DNA from: Sphingomonadaceae bacterium
Lineage (GTDB): Bacteria > Pseudomonadota > Alphaproteobacteria > Sphingomonadales > Sphingomonadaceae
Direction of reading: 5' to 3'
Length of the DNA stretch: 63,045 bases
Assembly (NCBI GenBank): GCA_020847445.1
Contig: JADLBY010000154.1
Coordinates: forward strand, 1-63,045
Part shown: piece by piece, positions 8,520 through 18,747 of the stretch
Numbering within the stretch: the first letter of the stretch is position 1
How the letters are laid out: every line of letters begins with the position of its first letter
Program-made: the position numbers and the translations under genes
The notes under the pieces: model-generated
What the model was told of the DNA's origin: nothing
The model's database searches: none
What the model saw: the letters and a program-made list of their open reading frames with translations, nothing else

Positions 8520-9683
8520 ATGCAGGCAGGCGAAGTGCGCGTCACGCCAGTAAGCGGAAAGAAGGCGCTGGCCGAATTTGTCGACCTGCCCTTTCGCCTT
8601 TATGCGAACGATCCGAACTGGGTGCCGCCGCTGAAGGACGAGGTTTATGGCCTCCTCACCCCCGGCAAAAATCCCTGGTTCGAACATGCCGAGGCACAGC
8701 TTTTCCTCGCGCGCCGCGCCGGGCGGGTGGTGGGCCGGATTTCGGCGCATATCGACCATCTGGCGCTGTCCCAGCCGGTCGAGCAGGGCATGGGCCCCGG
8801 CACCGGATTCTGGGGATTTTACGAGGCGGAAAGCGCCGAGATTGGCAACGCCCTGCTCGCCGAAGCTGAAAAATGGTTGCGCGCCAAGGGGATGACCCGG
8901 ATGCTCGGCCCGGTCAGCTTCGCGATGTGGGACGAACCCGGCCTGCTGATCGCGGGACACGACCACCCGCCAACGGTGATGATGGGTTTCAACAGCGCCG
9001 CCTATCAGGGCTGGATCGAAGCCGCCGGGCATGAAAAGGTAGAGGATCTCTTCACCTATGCACTGCCGATCGATCAGGGCTTTCCGGAGCTGACCCAGCG
9101 TATCGTGGCGATGGGTGAAAAGAGCGGGAAAATCCATATCCGCCGCGTCAACAAGCGCAAATTTGACGCGGAAGCGGCGCTGATCCTGTCGATCCTGAAC
9201 GATGCATGGGAGGCGAATTGGGGATTCGTCCCCTTCACCCCCGCCGAGGTCGCCTATGCCGGAAAGAAGCTGAAGCCCATCGTCTTTGAAGACCTGATCC
9301 GGATCGCGGAAATTGACGGGGAGCCTGTCGCCTTCATGATGACGGTGCCCGATCTCAACGAACAGCTGGTCAAATATGGCGGCTCGCTATGGCCGTTCAA
9401 CTGGGCCAGGCTGCTCTGGTGGCTGAATGTCGGCAAGCCGCAGGTGACGACGATGCGCGTGCCGTTGATGGGCGTCGTCAAAAAGTTGCAGGGCACCCGC
9501 ACGGCGAGCCAGCTCGCCTTCATGCTGATCGAATATATCCGCCGCGATGCGATTGCGAAATTCGGCGCGACCCGTGGCGATTTCGGCTGGGTGCTGTCGT
9601 CGAACGGCCCGATGGTTTCGGTGGGCGAGGCCGTGGGCGGCAAGGTGAACAAGGTGTACCGCATCTACAAAAAGACGCTGTAA
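8520..9683 (+). CDS. GNAT-superfamily acyltransferase-like protein (bacterial ceramide synthase candidate)
   Basis: A 387-residue protein with an N-terminal half of GNAT type: the FVDLPFRLYANDPNWVPPLK opening, then LFLARRAGRVVGRISA as the core beta strands, and EKWLRAKGMTRMLGPVSFA as helix and strand. The C-terminal half (about 200-387) looks like a second, degenerate GNAT lobe ending in KVNKVYRIYKKTL. The broader family is widespread and mostly unassigned. The bacterial ceramide synthase of Caulobacter is also a GNAT-fold protein, so with spt, acp and an epimerase in this window and a lipid flippase just upstream, N-acylation of a sphingoid base is a reasonable guess. GGGAC lies upstream of ATG 8520. 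Confidence 0.6.
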   Translation: MQAGEVRVTPVSGKKALAEFVDLPFRLYANDPNWVPPLKDEVYGLLTPGKNPWFEHAEAQLFLARRAGRVVGRISAHIDHLALSQPVEQGMGPGTGFWGFYEAESAEIGNALLAEAEKWLRAKGMTRMLGPVSFAMWDEPGLLIAGHDHPPTVMMGFNSAAYQGWIEAAGHEKVEDLFTYALPIDQGFPELTQRIVAMGEKSGKIHIRRVNKRKFDAEAALILSILNDAWEANWGFVPFTPAEVAYAGKKLKPIVFEDLIRIAEIDGEPVAFMMTVPDLNEQLVKYGGSLWPFNWARLLWWLNVGKPQVTTMRVPLMGVVKKLQGTRTASQLAFMLIEYIRRDAIAKFGATRGDFGWVLSSNGPMVSVGEAVGGKVNKVYRIYKKTL

Positions 9684-9827
9684 TAATGCTCGGCTGATCG
9701 CCTCAAATGTCCGGGAGGACGGTTGCGCCCGATTTCAGGCCGAGCAGATTTGATCCTGTATTTCAGCAGGCACGCTGCCCGCCATGGCTGGTGCACAGGT
9801 CGGTCTGTCCCGGAGTCTGGACCTGGA

Positions 9828-10649
9828 CTAAAGCCTCCGCCCCGCCCTTCCCGCCAGTTCGACCGCATAATGCCACGCCACCCGGCCCGAGCGCCCGCCG
9901 CGCTGATGGGCAAAGGCGAGCGCATCTGCCTCGTCCCAGTCGAGCCCGAAATGCGCGGCATAGGCGGCGACCATTTCGAGAAAGGCGGGCTGGTCGGGAT
10001 ATTGAAAGCCCAGCTTGAGCCCGAAACGGTCGGCGAGCGCCAGCCGGTCGTCGGCGACATCGCGGGCGTTGACCGCTGCATCCTCCTCATCCTGCCGCCG
10101 TTCGACGATATTGCGCCGGTTCGACGTGACATAGAGCCGGACATTGGCCGGGCGCGCCTCCGATCCCCCTTCCAGCATAGAGCGCAGGCGGCGCGGGTTG
10201 GCATCATCGCCTTCGAACGCGATATCGTCGATGAACAGGATGAAGCGCCGGTCCGCCTTGCCGAGCAGCGCGAACAGATGCGGCAGGCTGGCCAGCTGGT
10301 CCGCCGTGGTTTCGACCAGCGCCAGCGGCAGCTTCTGCGCCTGCAGGGCCCCGGTCACCGACTTGACCAGCGCCGATTTTCCCATGCCGCGCGCACCCCA
10401 GAGCAGCACATCATGCGCAGCGTGGCCCAAAGCATGGCGTTGGCTGTTCTCGATGATCGCCGCTTTCTGCCGGTCGACGCCGACGATCAGACTTTCGGGC
10501 AGCGGGGCAAAGCTGGTGACGGCGGAAAGACCATGGCCATCCCAATGATAGGCAGGATGCGCCAAAAGCTCCGCAGGCACACCGGGCGGCGGCGCAAGCC
10601 GTTCGAGCGCGTCGGCGATACGGGTCAACAATATTTGGGTCTGATCCAT
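9828..10649 (-). CDS. DUF815 AAA-type ATPase
   Basis: A 273-residue AAA-like ATPase of the DUF815 family. Walker A is GARGMGKS (about residue 85), Walker B is FILFIDDIAF (about 136-145), and a sensor-like region LYVTSNRRN follows. ATG 10649 is selected; an upstream ATG at 10661 would add four residues. DUF815 proteins are common in proteobacteria; their partner is not known. It is convergent with the GNAT gene across 144 bases that hold no further gene, and a palindromic repeat stands just upstream of its start. Confidence 0.85.
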   Translation of the reverse strand: MDQTQILLTRIADALERLAPPPGVPAELLAHPAYHWDGHGLSAVTSFAPLPESLIVGVDRQKAAIIENSQRHALGHAAHDVLLWGARGMGKSALVKSVTGALQAQKLPLALVETTADQLASLPHLFALLGKADRRFILFIDDIAFEGDDANPRRLRSMLEGGSEARPANVRLYVTSNRRNIVERRQDEEDAAVNARDVADDRLALADRFGLKLGFQYPDQPAFLEMVAAYAAHFGLDWDEADALAFAHQRGGRSGRVAWHYAVELAGRAGRRL

Positions 10650-10678
10650 CGCGCGGAACATAACCGAATGCGGGAAAG

Positions 10679-10769
10679 GTAAAAGAGGCAAGAGGAAAGG
10701 AGGCCGCTATTGCTCGTCGACCGCAGTTTCAAAATGCGCCGAACCCTCTTTCCCTCTTGCCTCTTTTAC
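10679..10769. repeat. Palindromic intergenic repeat, family A, copy 1
   Basis: The left end GTAAAAGAGGCAAGAGG (from 10679) is matched by its exact reverse complement at the right end (to 10769); 17 bases pair perfectly and further bases pair with small offsets. A core of about 40 bases separates the arms. The element fills the gap between the DUF815 gene start and the acyl-CoA dehydrogenase stop. A second copy with the same termini is at 42554-42622. Confidence 0.85.
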
Positions 10770-10776
10770 ACTTTGT

Positions 10777-12507
10777 TCAAGCCGCCAGCTCGTCGTCATC
10801 CAGCGCATAGAGCAAATCCGCCCCTGCCATCGCGCTGCCCTTCAGCGACAGCGCCTCGGGCACCATGATGTCGAGATAATAGCGGCAGGACGCAATTTTC
10901 GCCTTGAGGAACGGCGTGTCGCCGCCCGCGGCCTGCGCCGCTGCCAATTGCCGCGCCATCAGCCAGCCGCAGGTTGCGACCGCCATCATCGTGGTAAAGG
11001 CATAGCTGCCCGCCAGCCTGTCATCGGTAGAGGCGCGGCCGATCATCCATTCGGCCACTTCGGTGCAGGCCCCGGCGAGCGCCTGCAGCGCGCCATGCCC
11101 GCCCGCTTCCTGGCCGATCCGCGCCAGATGGTCGCGCACCGCATCACCGCCGCGCATGCCGAGTTTGCGGCCGACAAGGTCGGCGGCCTGAATGCCGTTG
11201 GTGCCTTCATAGATCGCCGCGATACGGATGTCGCGATAGAGCTGGGCCGCACCGGTTTCCTCGATAAAGCCCATGCCGCCATGCACCTGGATCCCGAGCG
11301 AGGCGATCTCGCTGCCCATGTCGGTGCCATAGGTCTTGGCGAGCGGGGTCAGCAGTTCAAGCATTTCCTGCGCGCCATCGATGCCGAGACCGGCGCGGTC
11401 GACAAAGCCGCTGGCGCAATAGAGCAGGGCGCGGATCGCCTGCGTGCCCGCCTTCATCCGCATCAGCATGCGGCGGACATCGGGATGGTCGACAATCGCC
11501 ACCGGATCGCGGCTGGTGCCGCCCGCGCGTGCGGACTGGACGCGTTCGCGGGCGAAGGCGACGGCCTTCTGGGTCGCGGCTTCGGCGATCTGCACCCCTT
11601 CGAGGCCGACATTGAGGCGGGCATTGTTCATCATCGTGAACATCGCCCGCATCCCGCCAAATTCGGGGCCGATCAGCTCGCCGATACAATCGCCTTCCTC
11701 GCCAAAGGCCAGCACACAGGTGGGCGAGGCGTTGATACCCATTTTATGTTCGATCGACACCACCTTCACATCGTTGCGCGCGCCCAGCGACCCATCGGCG
11801 TTGACGCGATATTTGGGAACGAGAAAGAGCGAAATGCCCTTGGTTCCCGGCGGCGCATCGGGGGTGCGGGCGAGGACGAGATGGACGATATTGCCCGCCA
11901 TGTCATGATCGCCGAAGCTGATGAAAATCTTGGTCCCCCTGATCTGGTAGGTGCCGTCGCCGCGCGGCGTGGCGGTTGATTTGAGTGCGCCGACATCGGA
12001 GCCCGCCTGCGGCTCGGTCAGGTTCATCGTGCCGGTCCATTCGCCGGTCGACAGCCGGGGCAGGAACATCGCCTTTTGCGCATCCGAGCCGTGATGGTTG
12101 ATCGCCTCGATCGCGCCGACCGACAATATCGGGCACAGCGCGAATGCCATATTCGCCGCGCCAAGCGAATCGAGCGCGACGGTGGCGAGGCTGAAGGGCA
12201 GCCCCTGCCCGCCAAAGTCCGCAGGCGCGTTGATCGAGCCCCAGCCATTGGCGACATAGGCCTTGTAGGCATCGACAAAGCCTGCGGGCATGACGACCTG
12301 CCCATCGACCAGCCGCGCCCCCACCGTGTCGCCGATCCGCCGCAGCGGATAGAATTCGGCGGCGGCAAATTCGCCTATGCCGTCGGTAATCGCCTCGACC
12401 ATGTCGGGGCTGGCATCGGCGAAGCGCGCATGCGCCGCCAGTTCGTCGATTCCGGTAATGTGCCTGAGCACGAAAAGCTGTTCGGTAACGGGTGCGATAT
12501 AGGTCAT
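10777..12507 (-). CDS. Acyl-CoA dehydrogenase
   Basis: A 576-residue flavoprotein of the acyl-CoA dehydrogenase family, the long form with an extra C-terminal domain (similar in build to DmdC/AidB-type members, usually about 590 residues). Seen: ALCPILSVGAIEAI in the N-terminal domain, MNLTEPQAGSDVGALK (FAD/substrate loop), KIFISFGDHDM, KMGINASPTCVL, then the FAD-binding VHGGMGFIEETGAAQLYRD and IYEGTNGIQ near residue 420-440, where the catalytic Glu of related enzymes lies. It oxidises an acyl-CoA to the 2-enoyl-CoA; chain preference is unknown. ATG 12507 begins MTYIAPVTEQL, as in relatives; the frame open to 12663 is not needed. It is divergent from the sua5-type gene across 43 bases. Confidence 0.93.
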   Translation of the reverse strand: MTYIAPVTEQLFVLRHITGIDELAAHARFADASPDMVEAITDGIGEFAAAEFYPLRRIGDTVGARLVDGQVVMPAGFVDAYKAYVANGWGSINAPADFGGQGLPFSLATVALDSLGAANMAFALCPILSVGAIEAINHHGSDAQKAMFLPRLSTGEWTGTMNLTEPQAGSDVGALKSTATPRGDGTYQIRGTKIFISFGDHDMAGNIVHLVLARTPDAPPGTKGISLFLVPKYRVNADGSLGARNDVKVVSIEHKMGINASPTCVLAFGEEGDCIGELIGPEFGGMRAMFTMMNNARLNVGLEGVQIAEAATQKAVAFARERVQSARAGGTSRDPVAIVDHPDVRRMLMRMKAGTQAIRALLYCASGFVDRAGLGIDGAQEMLELLTPLAKTYGTDMGSEIASLGIQVHGGMGFIEETGAAQLYRDIRIAAIYEGTNGIQAADLVGRKLGMRGGDAVRDHLARIGQEAGGHGALQALAGACTEVAEWMIGRASTDDRLAGSYAFTTMMAVATCGWLMARQLAAAQAAGGDTPFLKAKIASCRYYLDIMVPEALSLKGSAMAGADLLYALDDDELAA

Positions 12508-12550
12508 TTTGGGGCCTGTTGCTTGCGGGTTTCCCGGCCTATAGCGCGAG

Positions 12551-13507
12551 ATGATGGCAGGCTCAAATCCCCTAGGACATGGCCGGATAGCGAAGGCCGA
12601 CTCCGCCACCATGGCAGAGGCGGCCGCGGCCTTGCGCGCCGGTGGCGTTGTCGCGATTCCCACCGAGACGGTTTATGGCCTCGCGGCCGACGCATCGAAT
12701 GCCGACGCGGTGGCCAATATCTATCGCATCAAGGGGCGGCCGGACTTCAACCCGCTGATCGTGCATGTGCCCGATCACGCCGCCGCCGAACGGCTCGCGC
12801 AGTTCGACGATCGCGCCTCGGCGCTTGCCGTCCGCTTCTGGCCCGGGCCGCTGACGCTGGTGTTGCCGCTGCAACCCGCCGCCCCTGTGGCTGCGGCGGT
12901 GACCGCCGGGCTGCCGACCATCGCGCTGCGCTGCCCCGCGCACCCGGTGATGCAGGCGGTGCTGAAGGCAAGCGGGCTGTTTCTCGCGGCACCGTCGGCC
13001 AACCGCAGCGGCGGTATCAGCCCGACCCGTGCGCGGCACGTCGCGGACAGCCTGGGCGCTGCAACGCCGCTCGTGCTGGATGCCGGGCCATGCGCGGCAG
13101 GGCTTGAATCGACCATCGTTGCGGTGCGCGATCATGGCTGGCAATTGCTGCGCCCCGGCCCGGTAACAGCGGCGGAGATCGCGCAGTTGCTCGGCGAACC
13201 GCCATTACCGGTCAGCGAGGCGAGGATCGAGGCGCCCGGCCAGTTGGCCAGCCATTATGCACCTTCCAGACCGGTGCGGTTGAATGCGACGCAGGCAGCG
13301 CCGGACGAGTGGCATATCGGCTTTGGTACCACAGGCGGGGACGACAATCTTTCGGCGCGCGGCGATCTGGCCGAAGCCGCCGCCAGACTGTTCGACGCGC
13401 TGCACCGGGGCGACGCCAGCGGACGCGCCGCGATTGCCGTTGCCCCGATCCCCGATGACGGCATCGGGGCGGCGATCAACGACCGTCTGCGCAGGGCGGC
13501 AGCGTGA
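12551..13507 (+). CDS. L-threonylcarbamoyladenylate synthase (Sua5/TsaC type)
   Basis: A 318-residue YrdC-domain protein with a C-terminal Sua5 domain. Seen: AIPTETVYGLAADAS (about 37-51), KGRPDFNPLIVHV, the WPGPLTLVL strand, PSANRSGGISPT, and near the end a linker ASHYAPSRPVRL typical of the long Sua5 form. It makes threonylcarbamoyl-AMP from threonine, bicarbonate and ATP for the t6A37 modification of tRNAs that read ANN codons. ATG 12551 and ATG 12554 are adjacent starts. Its stop overlaps the GTG start of the protease gene (GTGA). Confidence 0.93.
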   Translation: MMAGSNPLGHGRIAKADSATMAEAAAALRAGGVVAIPTETVYGLAADASNADAVANIYRIKGRPDFNPLIVHVPDHAAAERLAQFDDRASALAVRFWPGPLTLVLPLQPAAPVAAAVTAGLPTIALRCPAHPVMQAVLKASGLFLAAPSANRSGGISPTRARHVADSLGAATPLVLDAGPCAAGLESTIVAVRDHGWQLLRPGPVTAAEIAQLLGEPPLPVSEARIEAPGQLASHYAPSRPVRLNATQAAPDEWHIGFGTTGGDDNLSARGDLAEAAARLFDALHRGDASGRAAIAVAPIPDDGIGAAINDRLRRAAA

Positions 13508-14487
13508 AGCTGATTGCGGCCTTTGTGGCGGCGATCGCCCTTTTTGGTGCCGTCGCGACGACGCGCAACCGGCCACCCGACGATCCCATAGCGCTGGCCT
13601 ATCAGGCATTGATCGCCAAGGATCTGCGGCTCGCGACAGTCGGCTATCATCTGGCACAGGGCAGCGCGGCCTATTGCCGCAACACATGGCGCAATCCGGG
13701 CTGGGTGCTGCATGACGAGCGCCAATATCCCGATCTGGCGCTCGCCCACCGCGCCTTCACCTTTCGCAAACCGGTCAGCATTGCCGCGCTGGTCACGGGC
13801 GGACCTGCGGCCCGCGCCGGGCTGCAGCCTGGCGACGGGCTGACTGCTGCCGATGGCAGCGTGGTGTGGTATGATCCGGCAGCCAAAGACCAGCGGCCAA
13901 CATCCGGGCGGATCGACGGCCTGCGCGAGACGATTGCAATGCGGCTGTCGGAGGGCAGACCGATCCGATTCGGCATCGCAACCGCCAACGGGCACCGCGA
14001 CCTCATCCTGGACCCACCGGCCGTCTGCGCCTCCGACTTCTGGGTCGATGTCCGATCCAAACGCGATGCAGGGGCCGATGGCAAGCGGGTGCGGGTGACC
14101 AGCGGGCTGATCGACTATGTTCGCGACGATGATGAACTGGCGGCGGTCGTTGCCCATGAAATGGCGCATAATCTGCTCGACCACCGCCCGCGAATCGAGG
14201 CAAGCAAGAGCGGCAAGACCAAGGTCATCAAGGCGACTGAGGCAGAGGCCGACCGGCTTTCGGTGTGGTTGATGGCCAATGCGGGCTATGATCCGGAGGC
14301 TGCGATCAGCTTCTGGCAGCGTTATGGCAAGGCGACGGGCCTGGGCATTTTCAGTGCACCGACCCATTATCGCTGGCAGACGCGGGTGGCGATGCTGCGC
14401 GAGGAGATCGACCTTATGTCCCGTTCGCCCGCCGGTGATGATCGCCGCGATCCGCCGCTATTGGCCGCGCATCGGGCGAAGCAATAA
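13504..14487 (+). CDS. M48-type metalloprotease with PDZ domain
   Basis: A 327-residue exported protein. The N-terminal hydrophobic segment (about 3-20) is a signal peptide or anchor. A PDZ-like part follows (VTGGPAARAGLQPGDGLTAA, about 98-117), then the zinc site HEMAH (about 218-222) with the third ligand probably in TEAEADRLS. The arrangement resembles small envelope M48 proteases (BepA/LoiP-like in outline) that degrade or help assemble outer-membrane proteins. GTG at 13504 overlaps the upstream stop by four bases, so the gene is translationally coupled to sua5. Confidence 0.88.
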   Translation: MKLIAAFVAAIALFGAVATTRNRPPDDPIALAYQALIAKDLRLATVGYHLAQGSAAYCRNTWRNPGWVLHDERQYPDLALAHRAFTFRKPVSIAALVTGGPAARAGLQPGDGLTAADGSVVWYDPAAKDQRPTSGRIDGLRETIAMRLSEGRPIRFGIATANGHRDLILDPPAVCASDFWVDVRSKRDAGADGKRVRVTSGLIDYVRDDDELAAVVAHEMAHNLLDHRPRIEASKSGKTKVIKATEAEADRLSVWLMANAGYDPEAAISFWQRYGKATGLGIFSAPTHYRWQTRVAMLREEIDLMSRSPAGDDRRDPPLLAAHRAKQ

Positions 14488-14571
14488 TTTGCATTGCGAA
14501 TTGCAATCGACAGTTTCCTTGGCAACAAGTTTCGCTTACCAAGCATGTCCACGGACATGAACGGAGGACGC

Positions 14572-15633
14572 GTGGCCATTCGCGCACATCGGCTTGCAAT
14601 CGCTGTACTTTTGCTGTCGCCGCTCCTCCATGGCTGCGGCGAGAAAGAGGCCGGGACAGCCGCGCACAGCGAAGAAACCTTTCCGGTTCAGGTGATGACG
14701 GTGCAGCCCGCCAACATGCTGCAGACGATCAGCGCGGTCGGCACCGTGCGCTATCGCCGAGAAACCCCGCTGGGCTTCACCACCGCAGGCAAGGTCGCGA
14801 CGGTCCGGTTCGAGGAAGGTGACTTCGTCAAACGCGGGGCGTTGCTCGCCGCGCTCGATACCACCAGCGTCGGTGCCGATCTGAGCGTTGCAGAGGCCGA
14901 GCGCAGCCGGGCACAGTCCGAATTCGAACGCATCAAGCAGCTATACGCCGAAGGCTGGATCACCAAAGCGCGGTTCGAAGCCGCCGAAGCCGCCGCAAAG
15001 GCCGCCAGCGCGCGGGTGGCGCAGGCAGGCTTCGCCCGGGGCACGGCCCAGCTTTATGCCCCGTCGAGCGGCGTGGTCCTCACCCGCAATGTCCAGCCGG
15101 GGCAGGTGATCGCGGCGGGCACGCCCGCGCTCATCCTGGGCGAAGGCGATGACGGCTTTGTCTTCCGCGCCCCGGTGATCGATCGCAACGCATCCAGGCT
15201 GCGCGTCGGCATGGCGGCGGAAATCAGCCTGCCTGCGCTCGGCGCGGCACCGGTCACCGCGACGATCAGCGAAATTGACGGTCGCGCCAATCAGGCCACG
15301 GGCGCATTCACCGTCCAGTTCAGCCTGCCCGCTTCGGCCCGGCTGAAATCGGGCCAGATCGGCACGGCCAGCATCAGATTGCCTGCTGCCGACGATGGCG
15401 CATTGCAAATCCCCGCCAGCGCGATCTTCGGCATGCGGGCCAATGAAGGGCTGGTCTATATCGTCAACGCCGCCAGCGGACGGGTGGAAACGCGCAATGT
15501 GGCGATCGAACGGATAACCGACGGCTTCGTCGTCATCACCGGCGGGCTCCGGCAGGGCGACGTGCTGGTGACATCGGGAGCCGAAAAGCTGCGCACCGGA
15601 GCCAAGGTGCGTACGGCACGGGCACCTGGCTGA
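14572..15633 (+). CDS. RND efflux periplasmic adaptor (membrane fusion protein), lipoprotein
   Basis: Taken from GTG 14572 it is 353 residues with a lipoprotein signal ending LLHGC; GGAGG stands four bases before this start, whereas the longer frames from ATG 14494 or 14545 lack a ribosome site. Domains in order: biotinyl-lipoyl half (about 50-85), an alpha-helical hairpin rich in Ala/Glu (about 90-150), lipoyl second half with QLYAPSSGVVL, beta-barrel, and membrane-proximal domain with ASAIFGM. It links the inner-membrane RND pump encoded 33 bases downstream to an outer-membrane channel that is not encoded here. Confidence 0.92.
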   Translation: MAIRAHRLAIAVLLLSPLLHGCGEKEAGTAAHSEETFPVQVMTVQPANMLQTISAVGTVRYRRETPLGFTTAGKVATVRFEEGDFVKRGALLAALDTTSVGADLSVAEAERSRAQSEFERIKQLYAEGWITKARFEAAEAAAKAASARVAQAGFARGTAQLYAPSSGVVLTRNVQPGQVIAAGTPALILGEGDDGFVFRAPVIDRNASRLRVGMAAEISLPALGAAPVTATISEIDGRANQATGAFTVQFSLPASARLKSGQIGTASIRLPAADDGALQIPASAIFGMRANEGLVYIVNAASGRVETRNVAIERITDGFVVITGGLRQGDVLVTSGAEKLRTGAKVRTARAPG

Positions 15634-15666
15634 CATGCATCTGCGACCGGGCCGGACTGCACGCGC

Positions 15667-18600
15667 ATGAGCGTCACCGAATTTGCCATCCGTCGCTGGC
15701 AACTGACGCTTGTATTGTTCACCCTGCTCTGCGCGCTCGGCTATTCGGCTTTCACCTCGATCCCGCGCGCGGTCGACCCGCATTTCCCGCTGCCGGTGGT
15801 GGTGATCACCGCGATCCAGCCCGGTGCCGATGCCGAGGAAATGGAGCAGACCGTCGCCAAGCCGATCGAGGAGCTGATGCAGGGGCTGGAGGACGTCAAG
15901 GAGATCGTCTCGACCAGCAACGACAGCAGCACCGTGATCCGCGCCGAATTCGACTGGTCGGGCGATCCGGATCGCTATTTCAACGATACCGTCCGCGAAG
16001 TCACCGCAATCCGCAGCCGCCTGCCCGCCGATCTGGCGCGGCTCGATTTCAAGAAGATGCGCACCACCAATGCATCGGTGCTGCAGATCGCGCTGGTCAG
16101 CGAAACCGCGAGCTGGCGGCGCATGGAAAAATATGGCCGCGACATATCGGAGGCCTTTTCGCGATATGCCGCCGTGCGCGAATCCGAAGTGCATGGGCTG
16201 TCGCAGCCCGAGGTCACCGTTGCCATCAAGTCCGACCGGCTCGCCGAACTGCGTCTGCCCGCAAGCAGCATCGCCGACGCGCTGAAGCTGGGCGGCGCCG
16301 ATGTGTCGAGCGGCGCGGTGGTCAGTGGCACGCGGCGCTACAATGTGGAGGCCGGTGGCGCGTTCAAGTCGCTCGACACGATCCGCAACCTGCCGTTGCG
16401 ATCGAGCGAGGGGACGATCCTGCGCGTGGGCGATGTCGCCGATGTCTTCTGGGGCGCGGAGGAAACGCGGTCGCGCGTGTATCATAATGGCAAGCGCGCG
16501 ATCTGGATAACCGCAAACCAGAAAGCCGGGACCGACGCGACCAAGCTGCGCAATGCGTTGATGCAGGAGCTGGAAAGCCAGAAAAAGGTGCTGCCGCCGG
16601 ATATCGATGTCGTCCTGCAATTCGACCAGAGTCGCGACATCGCCAAGCGGTTGGCCGAACTGGCGCGCGACTTTTCCATCGCGCTGGCGCTGGTGATGAT
16701 CACGCTGTTGCCGCTGGGCTGGCGCGCGGCGGTGATCGTCATGGTATCGATCCCGCTGTCGCTCGCCTCGGGGCTGGTCGCGGTCTATGCGATGGGGTTC
16801 AACCTCAGCCAGCTGGTGGTCGCGGGCTTCATCCTCTCGCTCGGGCTGCTGGTCGACGATTCGATCGTCGTGATCGAAAATGTCTCGCGGCATTTGCGGA
16901 TGGGCAAGGCACGGACATTGGCCGCGATCGAGGGCACAAGGGAGATCAGCCTGGCGGTGATGGGATCGACCGGCGTGCTGGTTTTTGCGTTCGTCCCGAT
17001 GCTGTTCCTGCCCGAAGGCGCGGGCAAGTTCACGATGAGCTTCATCGGCACGATCATTTTCACCGTGACGGCGTCGCTGGTCATTTCGCTGACGATCATC
17101 CCCTTCCTCGCCAGCCGCCTGTTGAAGCGCGATGGCGACGAGCATGGCAACCCGTTGCTGCGCTGGCTGATGGAAAAGATCGACAAATTCTATCGCCCGG
17201 TGCTGCACAAGGCGCTTGAAAAGCCGCGGCGTACCGTCTGGGGCGCGCTCGCGCTGACCGTCGGCGCCTTCGGTCTGGTGCCGGTGCTGGGCTTCAGCCT
17301 GTTCCCCAACGCCGATTCCTCCTATTTCCGCGTCACCGTTCAGGCGGAACAGGGAACCAGCCTCGACGAAACCGGGCGCATCGTGCGGCAGGTGTCGAAT
17401 ATCCTTGCGAAGGAACCGTCGATCAAAATCAGGGCCGAAAATGTCGGGCGCAAGAACCCGTCGGTTTTCTACAACAGCTTTGAATCGGCCGAAACGACCA
17501 CGATTGGCGAAGTGCTGGCGGTGATGGATGAATGGCGCGGCCGCGAAAGCATGGCGATGGTCGACCGGCTGCGCACGCAACTGGACCAGATCAGCGGCGC
17601 GCGCGTGAAACTGGTGCTGTTCCAGAACGGCGCACCGATCAACGCACCAGTCGAGTTTCGCGTCGTCGGCCCCGACCTGAACGTGCTCAAACAGCTTGCC
17701 GGCCAGGTGCAGGCCGTGCTGCACGACGTGCCGGGCACGCGCGATGTGGTGAATCCGGTGGCGACCGACCGGCTCGACCTCGACATGCGCATCGACGAAG
17801 GCAAGGCGGCATTGCTCGATATTCCCGCAGGCTCGCCGCGCCGGATCATCCGGCTGGCCCTGTCGGGGGAGCGGGCGGGCAGCTTCCGCGACAATGAAGG
17901 CGACAGCTATCCGGTCACCGTGCGGCTGCCGCTGCACAACAGCCAGCCGGTTTCCGCGCTCGACAATATCTATGTCGCCACGCGCAGCGGCGCCCCCGTC
18001 GCGCTCGGCGAAATCACCGATCCGCAACTGGTGTCGGTCGCGCCGCTGATCACGCGGCGCAATCTGGAACGCACGGTGGAAATTACCGCGCAAACGCAGG
18101 ACGGCGCCCTGCCGTCAAAGATTACCCGCACCGCCAAGGCCCGGCTCGACAGGATCAAGCTGCCGCTTGGCTATGCCATCCGCGTGGGGGGCGAGGCGGA
18201 AAAGATCAACGATACCTTTTCAGGTTTCGGCCCGGTCATCCTGATCGCGCTGTTCATCATCTTCGGCATATTGGTTGCCGAATTCGGCGAATTTCGCGAG
18301 GCGCTGGTGGTGGCGGGGGTGATCCCGCTGGGCACTTTCGGCGGGCTGATCGCGCTGCTGGCGACCGGCAACAACCTGTCCTTCCTTGCGGTGATCGGTT
18401 TCGTTGCGCTGATCGGGATCGAGATCAAGAATTCGATCCTGCTGGTCGACTTCACCACGCAATTGCGCGAGCGCGGCCTCGGCCTGCGCGACGCCATCGA
18501 ACAGGCGGGCGAGGTGCGGTTTCTGCCCGTCCTTCTGACGTCGGTCACCGCCATCGGCGGGCTGCTGCCGCTCGCGCTGTTCGGCGGCAATCTCTACGGC

Positions 18601-18747
18601 CCGCTCGCGATTGTCCTTATCGGCGGACTTATTTCGTCGACCCTCTTGTCGCGCATCGTCACGCCCGCCATGTATCTGCTGGTGGTGCGCGGCCGCGAAG
18701 AGAAGAAAGAGGCCGCGCGCAAGGCAAGGGAAGCGACAAGTGGCTGA
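15667..18747 (+). CDS. RND-family efflux pump, inner-membrane transporter
   Basis: A 1,026-residue AcrB/HAE-type transporter with 12 helices: TM1 at the N-terminus, a large periplasmic loop, TM2-6, TM7, a second loop and TM8-12. In TM4 [15 protein letters not shown] holds the two adjacent Asp of the proton relay. It is exported drug:proton antiport machinery together with the adaptor upstream. Substrates cannot be assigned; the pump resembles the shorter-periplasmic group often found with lipoprotein adaptors. Its end overlaps the msrA start by eight bases. Confidence 0.94.
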   Translation: MSVTEFAIRRWQLTLVLFTLLCALGYSAFTSIPRAVDPHFPLPVVVITAIQPGADAEEMEQTVAKPIEELMQGLEDVKEIVSTSNDSSTVIRAEFDWSGDPDRYFNDTVREVTAIRSRLPADLARLDFKKMRTTNASVLQIALVSETASWRRMEKYGRDISEAFSRYAAVRESEVHGLSQPEVTVAIKSDRLAELRLPASSIADALKLGGADVSSGAVVSGTRRYNVEAGGAFKSLDTIRNLPLRSSEGTILRVGDVADVFWGAEETRSRVYHNGKRAIWITANQKAGTDATKLRNALMQELESQKKVLPPDIDVVLQFDQSRDIAKRLAELARDFSIALALVMITLLPLGWRAAVIVMVSIPLSLASGLVAVYAMGFNLSQLVVAGFILSLGLLVDDSIVVIENVSRHLRMGKARTLAAIEGTREISLAVMGSTGVLVFAFVPMLFLPEGAGKFTMSFIGTIIFTVTASLVISLTIIPFLASRLLKRDGDEHGNPLLRWLMEKIDKFYRPVLHKALEKPRRTVWGALALTVGAFGLVPVLGFSLFPNADSSYFRVTVQAEQGTSLDETGRIVRQVSNILAKEPSIKIRAENVGRKNPSVFYNSFESAETTTIGEVLAVMDEWRGRESMAMVDRLRTQLDQISGARVKLVLFQNGAPINAPVEFRVVGPDLNVLKQLAGQVQAVLHDVPGTRDVVNPVATDRLDLDMRIDEGKAALLDIPAGSPRRIIRLALSGERAGSFRDNEGDSYPVTVRLPLHNSQPVSALDNIYVATRSGAPVALGEITDPQLVSVAPLITRRNLERTVEITAQTQDGALPSKITRTAKARLDRIKLPLGYAIRVGGEAEKINDTFSGFGPVILIALFIIFGILVAEFGEFREALVVAGVIPLGTFGGLIALLATGNNLSFLAVIGFVALIGIEIKNSILLVDFTTQLRERGLGLRDAIEQAGEVRFLPVLLTSVTAIGGLLPLALFGGNLYGPLAIVLIGGLISSTLLSRIVTPAMYLLVVRGREEKKEAARKAREATSG

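Noticed and set aside
9687-9749. Inverted TGCTCGGC/GCCGAGCA arms downstream of the GNAT gene
   Set aside because: Only eight pairs with a loop of about 45 bases and no T-run; not strong enough for a terminator or RNA gene.
14941-18093. A 1,050-codon open frame on the minus strand
   Set aside because: It lies opposite the RND adaptor and pump genes, which have clear family motifs; its product is His/Arg/Gln-rich and low in recognisable motifs, as expected for an antisense shadow in high-GC DNA.
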